This document shows, in pieces, positions 1-5,022 of a stretch of 5,276 nt of DNA (position 1 is the stretch's first letter; the number at the start of each line of letters is the position of its first letter). The notes beneath the pieces are model-generated. The model made no database searches and was not told the origin of the DNA. It was given only the letters and a program-made list of their open reading frames with translations. Where the stretch lies: positions 1 through 5,276 of the forward strand of contig JAOUAE010000098.1 of assembly GCA_029861085.1 (NCBI GenBank). The letters run 5' to 3'. The translations under genes and the position numbers were made by a program. Source of the stretch: Candidatus Nitrosopumilus sp. Lineage in GTDB: Archaea > Thermoproteota > Nitrososphaeria > Nitrososphaerales > Nitrosopumilaceae.

Positions 1-171
1 TTTGACATTGAAGAAAATGACGGCTATAGGATTAATGCAAAAGCATTTGGTGAAACATTGGATGTCAAAAAACACAATTTCAAAGTGGAGATCAAAGCTC
101 CCACATTTTATGACATGGAAATCAGGCAGGATAACAACGGTGTTTACATGAGATTTTTGCTTGATTTGTGA
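1..171 (+). CDS. Archease, C-terminal fragment (tRNA-splicing ligase RtcB activator)
   Basis: The frame is open from the first base of the window to TGA at 169-171 and gives the last 56 residues of a protein whose 5' part lies outside. The fragment has the C-terminal pattern I associate with archease (SHS2 fold): a Gly-Glu element with Lys-His a few residues on (GETLDVKKH), then EIKAPTFYDMEI, then a final beta-strand ending in LLDL. In most archeases the middle element reads close to EVKAxTYH; here Pro and Phe replace the usual Val/Ile-Thr and Tyr-His pairs, a modest deviation. Archease is a cytoplasmic protein that speeds guanylylation and turnover of the RtcB 3'-phosphate RNA ligase, which acts in tRNA splicing and RNA repair. 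The conserved N-terminal metal-binding Asp/Glu residues cannot be checked. It probably has no functional link to the surface protein genes that follow. Confidence 0.8.
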   Translation, partial: FDIEENDGYRINAKAFGETLDVKKHNFKVEIKAPTFYDMEIRQDNNGVYMRFLLDL

Positions 172-217
172 AGTTTGTGAATATTTCTTTGCAATTCCCT
201 AGAAGAAATTATACGTA

Positions 218-227
218 TTTTTTAAAA
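218..227 (+). promoter_or_regulatory. TATA-like box of the 541-aa surface protein gene
   Basis: A run of six T followed by four A is centred about 26 nt before the ATG at 250. Archaeal transcription normally starts about 25 nt downstream of the TATA box, so the message would begin at or next to the start codon and be leaderless. No Shine-Dalgarno-like purine tract sits just before the ATG, which agrees with this. The box position is seen in the sequence; the transcription start is inferred. Confidence 0.55.
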
Positions 228-249
228 GGGTGTCACTTGATGGTTTAGC

Positions 250-1875
250 ATGTTAACTAGACTGGCATTATTGATAGTTTTTGGGATTTCACTTGTAATT
301 ATTACTCCAGCCCATGCAGATGTTGAATCGTTATCTCTCGGGAAACCATTTTACACAAATGAGGAAAATATTGAATTTGTCGGAACTGAAGAAGATGGGT
401 TTAAGCAAGTTTCAGTGGCTATCAAAAGAAATGGTGTCACGCTTGAATTGTTAGGAGATCCCGCTTCAGACAAAGATGGAGCATTTACTACATTTCCTAG
501 ACTAGTAGAAAAAATTTTTGAGTCCAACGGAACTTATGAGGCAATTGCATTTACATCAACTCAAAGAATTGAAGATGGGATTATATTGAATTTAGAATAT
601 GACGGGCAACGAGTTACAGAAGTTACAGATTTTGTTTTAGCTTTAAAATCAATTTCAGATTACTCAACTGATGTAGAAAAAACAATTACATTTACAGCAA
701 GCATTACTGACAGTTCCGTTAAAGATGTAGTTTTTAGTTTAGATGATGAACCATCAGGAGCTACAATAGATTCAGAATCTGGAAAATTTGTTTGGACACC
801 ATCAAAATCACAGGGAAATATACAAGACGTGGATTACAGTTTTGACATTATTGCAACTAAAGGATCTCAAGAGGACAAAGAAAGCATTACAATTACGGTA
901 AAACAAGCATATGTTGAGCCAGTTAAGGAACCAGAACCAACAAAGGAACCAGAACCAACAAAGACAACAGAGCCAAAAGATTTAGGAATTGCATCCTTTG
1001 TCGATAAGACAAAAGATCCGCAAAGCTATGTTGACAGGTACAACAACGAGGCAACCTACAAGGAATGGTTTGATGATAACTTTGCAGAGTATGATTCGAT
1101 TTACCAGGCAGTCGGACTGGAGGAACCTAAAGTGTTAGCATCATTTGTAGACAAGACAAAAGATCCGCAAAGCTATGTTGACAGGTACAACAACGAGGCA
1201 ACCTACAAGGAATGGTTTGATGATAACTTTGCAGAGTATGATTCGATTTACCAGGCAGTCGGACTGGAGGAACCTAAAGTGTTAGCATCATTTGTAGATC
1301 CAAATTTGGATCCTCAGTATTATGTTGACAGATACAATAAGGAAACCACATACAAAAAATGGTTTGATGAAACATATCCCGATATTACAATTTATGAAGC
1401 AGTGGGATTAGAAGAAGAAGAAATTGTTGAGCAAGAATTTGGAGAATGTGGAGAGGGAACAGATCTTGTTGATGGAATGTGTGTAATTGTTGATAATTCT
1501 AATGGAGGAGGTTGTTTAATTGCAACTGCAACATATGGTTCTGAGATGGCACCACAAGTGCAATTTCTTAGAGAAGTTAGAGATAATCAATTAATGAGTA
1601 CTAATTCAGGTTCATTGTTTATGACAGGATTTAACCAATTGTATTATTCGTTCTCACCAACAATTGCAGATATGGAAAGAGAAAACCCAGCATTCAAAGA
1701 AGCAGTAAAAATTGGAATAACACCATTGTTGTCATCACTGTCAATAATGTCATATGCTGAATCTGAATCAGAGATTCTAGGATACGGTATCGGAGTGTTG
1801 TTATTGAATCTTGGAATGTATGTGGCTGCACCGGCAATGTTAATCCATAAAGCCAGAAAATATGTCCGAATCTAA
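250..1875 (+). CDS. Exported, membrane-anchored modular protein with Ig-like domain, three 49-aa repeats and CFI-box-like C-terminus
   Basis: I do not recognise a named gene. Residues 1-23 form a Sec signal peptide (Arg4, hydrophobic core, cleavage after AHA). Residues 24-126 are a beta-rich domain of a type common in thaumarchaeal exported proteins. Residues 127-217 resemble a putative-Ig/cadherin-like domain, with the signature SGxFxWTPxxSQG. A Glu/Pro/Lys/Thr linker (218-247) resembles a cell-wall spacer. Three repeats follow (248-296, 297-345, 346-389) with the core DPQxYVDRYNxExTYKxWFD. Next comes a loop with C400 and C411, then CLIATATYGSE from C422. This and the following ~75 residues match the CFI-box-CTERM domain, with Leu for Phe. 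A hydrophobic helix at about 511-532 and the tail HKARKYVRI suggest a C-terminal membrane anchor. The ATG at 250 is the only sensible start because an in-frame TGA lies at 238. No catalytic motif is visible. The likely role is at the cell surface (binding or structure); this is inference. Confidence 0.9.
   Translation: MLTRLALLIVFGISLVIITPAHADVESLSLGKPFYTNEENIEFVGTEEDGFKQVSVAIKRNGVTLELLGDPASDKDGAFTTFPRLVEKIFESNGTYEAIAFTSTQRIEDGIILNLEYDGQRVTEVTDFVLALKSISDYSTDVEKTITFTASITDSSVKDVVFSLDDEPSGATIDSESGKFVWTPSKSQGNIQDVDYSFDIIATKGSQEDKESITITVKQAYVEPVKEPEPTKEPEPTKTTEPKDLGIASFVDKTKDPQSYVDRYNNEATYKEWFDDNFAEYDSIYQAVGLEEPKVLASFVDKTKDPQSYVDRYNNEATYKEWFDDNFAEYDSIYQAVGLEEPKVLASFVDPNLDPQYYVDRYNKETTYKKWFDETYPDITIYEAVGLEEEEIVEQEFGECGEGTDLVDGMCVIVDNSNGGGCLIATATYGSEMAPQVQFLREVRDNQLMSTNSGSLFMTGFNQLYYSFSPTIADMERENPAFKEAVKIGITPLLSSLSIMSYAESESEILGYGIGVLLLNLGMYVAAPAMLIHKARKYVRI
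952..1127 (+). repeat. Upstream copy of a 176-bp near-identical direct repeat shared with the 931-aa protein gene
   Basis: This tract covers the end of the Pro/Glu/Thr linker and nearly all of repeat unit 1. It matches 4349-4524 at 174 of 176 positions. The differences are gtt versus att (Val to Ile in YVDRY/YIDRY) and a synonymous ctg versus cta. Upstream of the tract, the Ig-like domains of the two genes are related at protein level only, so similarity rises sharply at the linker. Gene conversion or a recent copy event between the two genes is the simplest reading. Confidence 0.95.
991..1416 (+). repeat. Three tandem copies of a 147-bp (49-aa) coding repeat
   Basis: Units begin at 991, 1138 and 1285, each at the codon for the Ala of ASFVD. 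Units 1 and 2 are both exactly 147 bp and differ at only three third-codon positions near their starts (tcc/tca, gtc/gta, gat/gac), none of which changes the protein. Unit 3 is clearly older: it keeps the frame of conserved residues (FVD, DPQ, YVDRYN, TYK, WFD, IY, AVGLEE) but has many substitutions and lacks one residue near the middle. Each unit is rich in Tyr, Trp, Phe and Asp/Glu and probably forms a small folded, largely helical domain rather than a linker; the fold is inference. The same module occurs twice in the downstream 931-aa protein. Confidence 0.95.
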
Positions 1876-1956
1876 ATTTTCAACAAATTAAATTTATCAT
1901 CTAATTCTATAGGTTAGAGTCATTGATCTAAAGATGCGTAGAATTTGATCCAATTT

Positions 1957-1965
1957 CTTAATAAG
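1957..1965 (+). promoter_or_regulatory. Candidate TATA-like box of the 931-aa surface protein gene
   Basis: The sequence cttaataag is centred about 30 nt before the ATG at 1991, at a spacing similar to that of the other boxes in the window. A second AT-rich candidate, attttatttttta at 1971-1983, is too close to the start to serve a leaderless transcript from 1991. The 115-bp gap between the two surface protein genes is large enough for an independent promoter, so the genes need not form an operon. The choice between the two boxes is uncertain. Confidence 0.35.
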
Positions 1966-1990
1966 ATTGTATTTTATTTTTTAAAGTAGC

Positions 1991-4786
1991 ATGATTAGTA
2001 GATCTCTATTTTGTTTTTTATTTGGAACGATGATTTTAAGTGTATTTGGTTTTTCTCAGTTTTCATTTGCGGATTTATCATTTTCAGACGAATTCGGTTC
2101 TGTAGGAGACGACAATGATGAGTTTGATAAACCAACTGACTTGGCAATTAGCAATGATGGTAAAAAACTTTACGTGGTAGATAGTGAAAATAATCGAATC
2201 AAGATATATGATTTGACAGGTGGCAGTAACTGTCCAAGTGGAACTGATGAGATTATCAATGATGAGGTGTGTTTTGATGATGATTTTGGTTCTTCAGGAT
2301 CCAGTGATGGAAGATTTGATATTCCAACTGACTTGGCAATAGACAAAGGTAACGGTGACATCTATGTTGTTGATTCAGATAACAACCGTGTACAAAGGTT
2401 CCAATCAAATGGTAATTATGACAATCTAGAGTTTGGTTCATCCAGTAGCGGTGATGATGAATATCTAGGGACACCCAGTGCAATCGCAGTACACAAAAAA
2501 ACGGATTACATCTATGTAGCAGATTCTACAGCTGATTCTATCTCTGTTTTTGATGATGATGGTGATTTTCTATTTAGTTTTGATGATGATGATTCAAACG
2601 ACAAATTTGATGAGCCAGCAGGTTTGGTGATTGATGATAGTGAGGATATTCTGTATGTGGCTGATACAGGAAATAATAGAATTCGAATGTTTGAGTTGAC
2701 TGATGGTGATAACTGTCCAAGTGGAACTGATGAGGTGGTTAATAATGAAGTGTGTTTTGTAGATGACTTTGGTTCTTCAGGATCTGGTGATGGAAAGTTT
2801 AACGAGCCAACAGGTTTGGCATTTGATGAAGATGAAAATATGTTGTATGTTGCTGATACTGACAATAATAGAATACAAGTATTTGAGATAGTTGCAGGCA
2901 ATACATGCCCAAGTGGAACTGATGAGATTATTGATGGAGTATGCTTTGTAGAAGAATTTGGTTCTTCAGGATCTACTGATGGAAAGTTCAATGCTCCATC
3001 AGGTTTGGCACTTGATGAAGACAATGGTTTGTTGTATGTTGCTGATACTGACAATAATAGAATACAGATGCTTACGGTACCCACAGGTGATGGTGATAGC
3101 AGTAGTAGCAATGGTAGCAGTAGCAGTTCATCAAATGATATCCCAGATTCTCCAAAAGGCCTTTCAGCATCTACAGCATCACCTTCTTCAATAGTAATCA
3201 CATGGGATACACCAGATCCGGATGATAATGATCCCAAAATTACAGGTTATAAAATAGAAGCAAAGGAGGGTAGCGGATCATATGAGACAATTATTACAGA
3301 TACAAAGAGCACCGCCACATCATTTCTACATACAGGATTAGATGACGGTGAAACTTATCGATATAGAGTATATGCAATAAATTCTGAAGGAACAAGCGGT
3401 GTCTCATCAATAGCATCTGCAAAACCAGGCCCTACAAAAACTCCTGCTGGACTTACAGCAGTACCGATTTCAAAAAACCAAGTTTTACTGTCTTGGCTTC
3501 CACCATCTGAAACTTTCAATCAATCAGTTATCGGATACAAAATTGAACGTGAAATTATTCCAAATGTTCTTTATGAGGATGTAAGTAATGTTAGTGGTAG
3601 TACCACTGCATACACTGTAAGTGGATTGGCAACGGGAAAAACATACAGCTTTGTTGTATCTGCAGAATTTTCTGTTGGTAATACTCCTAGATCAGATGCC
3701 GTGTCAGCCACTCCAGAATTAGATTCCAAACCAGCATCTACATCATCATCTAGTTCCGTTACAGCACCAACAACACCTAGAAATCTAAAAGCTAATGAAT
3801 CATCATCACAAATTCAGCTTTCTTGGAATGAGCCATCATCTGATGGGAATTCAAAAATTACAGGTTACAAGATAGAAGTAAAGAAAGATTCTGGCTCATA
3901 TTCGATATTAAAATCAAATACCAACACATCTGCCACATCATATGTTGATTCTAATGTACAAATGGGCTCAACGTATACCTATAGAGTATATGCAATAAAC
4001 TCAGTAGGTACAGGCAATCCATCTGTAGTTTTCGCAACACCACAAGACACAACATTGCAACTAAGTCCTATGGGCAAATTTACCATAGATGAAAAAAAGA
4101 CATTGTCATTTACTGTGAAAACAACTGATAGTTCATTAAACAATGTAGCATTTAGTCTAGAAAAAAATCCTCCTGCAGGAGCTAAAATCAATTCAAATTC
4201 AGGATTATTCACATGGACTCCTACTGATTCACAGGGAGCAAAGTCGTATGTATTTGATATTGTAGCAAAAAAAGACTCTATGGTTGACAGACAATCTATA
4301 ACAGTCACTGTAAACGATATAAAAATATCAGAACCAATCAAAGAACCTGAACCAACAAAGACAACAGAGCCAAAAGATTTAGGAATTGCATCCTTTGTCG
4401 ATAAGACAAAAGATCCGCAAAGCTATATTGACAGGTACAACAACGAGGCAACCTACAAGGAATGGTTTGATGATAACTTTGCAGAGTATGATTCGATTTA
4501 CCAGGCAGTCGGACTAGAGGAACCATTGTTAATTCCAGCTCCGTTTGTAGATGAGACAAAAGATCCGCAAAGCTATATTGACAGATACAACAACGAGGCA
4601 ACCTACAAGGAATGGTTTGATGATAACTTTGCAGAGTATGATTCGATTTACCAGGCAGTCGGACTAGAGGAACCTAAAGTGGAGGAGAAAAAATTCGGCA
4701 TTTGTGGTCCTGGAACGAAATTAATTGATGGAGTATGTACAATTGTTGTAATACCAGATGTAAAGCCATGGTGGCATTTTTGGTAA
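1991..4786 (+). CDS. Exported NHL-propeller / fibronectin type III / Ig-like protein with two 49-aa repeats
   Basis: I do not recognise a named gene. Residues 1-27 form a signal peptide (Arg4, hydrophobic core, cleavage after SFA). Six NHL repeats start at about F35, F99, F148, F197, F260 and F323 and should form a six-bladed beta-propeller. The typical pattern is FGSSGSxDGxF, then P-gly-leu-ala, then LYVADxxNNRIQ. Cys pairs C81/C94, C242/C255 and C306/C318 lie in CPSGTDE loops after blades 1, 4 and 5. A Ser-rich linker (about 367-383) leads to three fibronectin type III domains (about 385-479, 481-576, 592-685). An Ig-like domain (about 689-774), a Glu/Pro/Thr linker, two 49/50-aa repeats (800-849, 850-897), a C905/C916 loop and the tail KPWWHFW follow. 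There is no C-terminal membrane helix. NHL and FN3 domains usually bind proteins or glycans, so an extracellular binding or scaffold role is likely. The ATG at 1991 is preferred because an in-frame TAA lies at 1982 and the next Met (14) would remove the charged start of the signal peptide. Confidence 0.92.
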   Translation: MISRSLFCFLFGTMILSVFGFSQFSFADLSFSDEFGSVGDDNDEFDKPTDLAISNDGKKLYVVDSENNRIKIYDLTGGSNCPSGTDEIINDEVCFDDDFGSSGSSDGRFDIPTDLAIDKGNGDIYVVDSDNNRVQRFQSNGNYDNLEFGSSSSGDDEYLGTPSAIAVHKKTDYIYVADSTADSISVFDDDGDFLFSFDDDDSNDKFDEPAGLVIDDSEDILYVADTGNNRIRMFELTDGDNCPSGTDEVVNNEVCFVDDFGSSGSGDGKFNEPTGLAFDEDENMLYVADTDNNRIQVFEIVAGNTCPSGTDEIIDGVCFVEEFGSSGSTDGKFNAPSGLALDEDNGLLYVADTDNNRIQMLTVPTGDGDSSSSNGSSSSSSNDIPDSPKGLSASTASPSSIVITWDTPDPDDNDPKITGYKIEAKEGSGSYETIITDTKSTATSFLHTGLDDGETYRYRVYAINSEGTSGVSSIASAKPGPTKTPAGLTAVPISKNQVLLSWLPPSETFNQSVIGYKIEREIIPNVLYEDVSNVSGSTTAYTVSGLATGKTYSFVVSAEFSVGNTPRSDAVSATPELDSKPASTSSSSSVTAPTTPRNLKANESSSQIQLSWNEPSSDGNSKITGYKIEVKKDSGSYSILKSNTNTSATSYVDSNVQMGSTYTYRVYAINSVGTGNPSVVFATPQDTTLQLSPMGKFTIDEKKTLSFTVKTTDSSLNNVAFSLEKNPPAGAKINSNSGLFTWTPTDSQGAKSYVFDIVAKKDSMVDRQSITVTVNDIKISEPIKEPEPTKTTEPKDLGIASFVDKTKDPQSYIDRYNNEATYKEWFDDNFAEYDSIYQAVGLEEPLLIPAPFVDETKDPQSYIDRYNNEATYKEWFDDNFAEYDSIYQAVGLEEPKVEEKKFGICGPGTKLIDGVCTIVVIPDVKPWWHFW
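2093..3079 (+). repeat. Six NHL repeat units (coding)
   Basis: The blades begin at about 2093, 2285, 2432, 2579, 2768 and 2957. Blades 5 and 6 are the youngest pair: a 37-nt stretch is identical at 2841-2877 and 3030-3066, encoding the LYVADTDNNRIQ strand. Blade 3 is the most diverged; it has ADSTADSISVF in place of the usual NNRI element. Blade 4 lacks the FGSSGS opening but keeps LYVADTGNNRI. Three of the inter-blade segments are lengthened by a Cys-paired loop. Six units is a common number for a closed NHL propeller, so the domain looks complete. Confidence 0.88.
3143..4045 (+). repeat. Three fibronectin type III domain units (coding)
   Basis: Each unit carries the FN3 hallmarks: a Pro-rich entry (SPKGL, TPAGL, TPRNL), a central Trp (ITWDTP, LSWLPP, LSWNEP), GYKIE, and a Tyr-x-Tyr-x-Val strand or its variant (YRYRVYAINS, YSFVVSAEFS, YTYRVYAINS). 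Units 1 and 3 are closer to each other than to unit 2 and share a 20-nt identical stretch (3362-3381 and 3980-3999), so one probably arose from the other. FN3 domains are spacers or ligand-binding modules in many extracellular proteins. Confidence 0.88.
4349..4524 (+). repeat. Downstream copy of the 176-bp near-identical direct repeat
   Basis: This is the partner of the tract at 952-1127, identical at 174 of 176 positions. It covers the end of the Glu/Pro/Thr linker and most of the first 49-aa unit of the 931-aa protein. After it the genes diverge: this copy continues with LLIPAP where the other continues with KVLAS. Confidence 0.95.
4388..4681 (+). repeat. Two tandem copies of the 49/50-aa coding repeat
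   Basis: Units start at 4388 and 4538 (150 bp apart, one codon longer than in the 541-aa protein because the join reads PLLIPAP). From the DPQ codons onward they differ at a single synonymous base (agg versus aga). The first few codons differ more (ASFVDK versus APFVDE). Both carry Ile in YIDRY where the upstream gene has Val. The second unit ends in cctaaagtg, like the units of the upstream gene and unlike its own neighbour, so the copies look like a mosaic. Confidence 0.93.
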
Positions 4787-4802
4787 TATTTTGTAAAGTT
4801 AA

Positions 4803-4811
4803 GTTTTAATC
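4803..4811 (+). promoter_or_regulatory. TATA-like box of the zinc ribbon gene
   Basis: The sequence gttttaatc is centred about 27 nt before the ATG at 4834, the distance expected for a leaderless archaeal transcript. No Shine-Dalgarno sequence is visible between the box and the start. Confidence 0.45.
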
Positions 4812-4833
4812 ACAATAGTTTTTCATTATTAAC

Positions 4834-4980
4834 ATGGGTAAGCTAAGTAGAAATCTTAGAATTTGCGGTGACTGTGGAATCGCATACACTTCTGTTAGCT
4901 TTACAAAATACATTGATCAATGTCCCATTTGCCAATCAAGAAGATTTGAAGCAATTCCAACAAAATCAATTGATGAATAG
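4834..4980 (+). CDS. Small zinc ribbon protein, 48 aa
   Basis: ATG at 4834 to TAG at 4978-4980 gives a 48-residue basic protein with two CxxC knuckles, CGDC at residues 11-14 and CPIC at 30-33, separated by 15 residues. This spacing and the short strands around it (ICGDCG, QCPICQSRRF) fit a single zinc ribbon with four Cys ligands. There is no signal peptide or membrane segment, so it should be cytoplasmic. Zinc ribbons of this size in archaea are often nucleic-acid or ribosome associated, but nothing here fixes a role. It lies 42 nt before a thioredoxin gene, in the same reading frame and strand. The two may be co-transcribed, although a TATA-like box lies between them. A redox link between thioredoxin and the Cys4 site is conceivable but unsupported. 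Confidence 0.8.
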   Translation: MGKLSRNLRICGDCGIAYTSVSFTKYIDQCPICQSRRFEAIPTKSIDE

Positions 4981-4992
4981 TTTCAACATAGA

Positions 4993-5001
4993 TTTTTTAA
5001 T
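4993..5001 (+). promoter_or_regulatory. TATA-like box of the thioredoxin gene
   Basis: Six T followed by aat is centred about 25 nt before the TTG at 5023. Transcription starting 25 nt downstream would place the 5' end at that TTG, which supports it as the start codon of a leaderless message. The box starts 13 nt after the zinc ribbon stop codon. Confidence 0.5.
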
Positions 5002-5022
5002 AGAACAAAATTAGATAGCACA

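Noticed and set aside
240..248. Mini open frame ATG-GTT-TAG just before the 541-aa protein
   Set aside because: The TATA-like box would start transcription at or after this point, so it would hardly be transcribed; it looks like chance.
991..1431. CRISPR-like or non-coding satellite array
   Set aside because: The 147-bp units are contiguous, have no spacers, keep the reading frame exactly and vary mainly at synonymous sites, so they are a protein repeat.
1770..1875. PEFG-CTERM or LPXTG-type sorting signal at the end of the 541-aa protein
   Set aside because: No PEFG or LPxTG motif precedes the hydrophobic helix; the C-terminal region fits the CFI-box-like type instead.
1876..1990. Terminator hairpin or small RNA between the two large genes
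   Set aside because: Only very short inverted repeats (such as ctaa/ttag) and general AT-richness are present; nothing stands out. No open frame of note occurs there either.
2030..2032. Alternative ATG start (Met14) for the 931-aa protein, favoured by the AT-rich box at 1971-1986
   Set aside because: It would leave only about 14 residues of signal peptide with no positive charge, whereas the start at 1991 gives a complete signal peptide.
2170..3237. Several minus-strand open frames (2170-2361, 2256-2483, 2512-3237) and a plus-strand frame at 2958-3194
   Set aside because: They lie wholly inside the NHL/FN3 coding region, which has strong domain matches in its own frame. Their translations are Ser/Leu/Pro- or His-rich, low-complexity mirror images of the gat, gat-gat and agt codons.
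3979..4601. Minus-strand open frames opposite the FN3, Ig-like and repeat region
   Set aside because: They are antisense shadows of a well supported coding region. The second one, 4338-4601, shows an apparent internal repeat only because the opposite strand carries the tandem coding repeat.
4787..4833. Terminator after the 931-aa protein (T run at 4819-4823)
   Set aside because: Five T in an AT-rich archaeal gap are too common to call, although archaeal termination often uses T runs.
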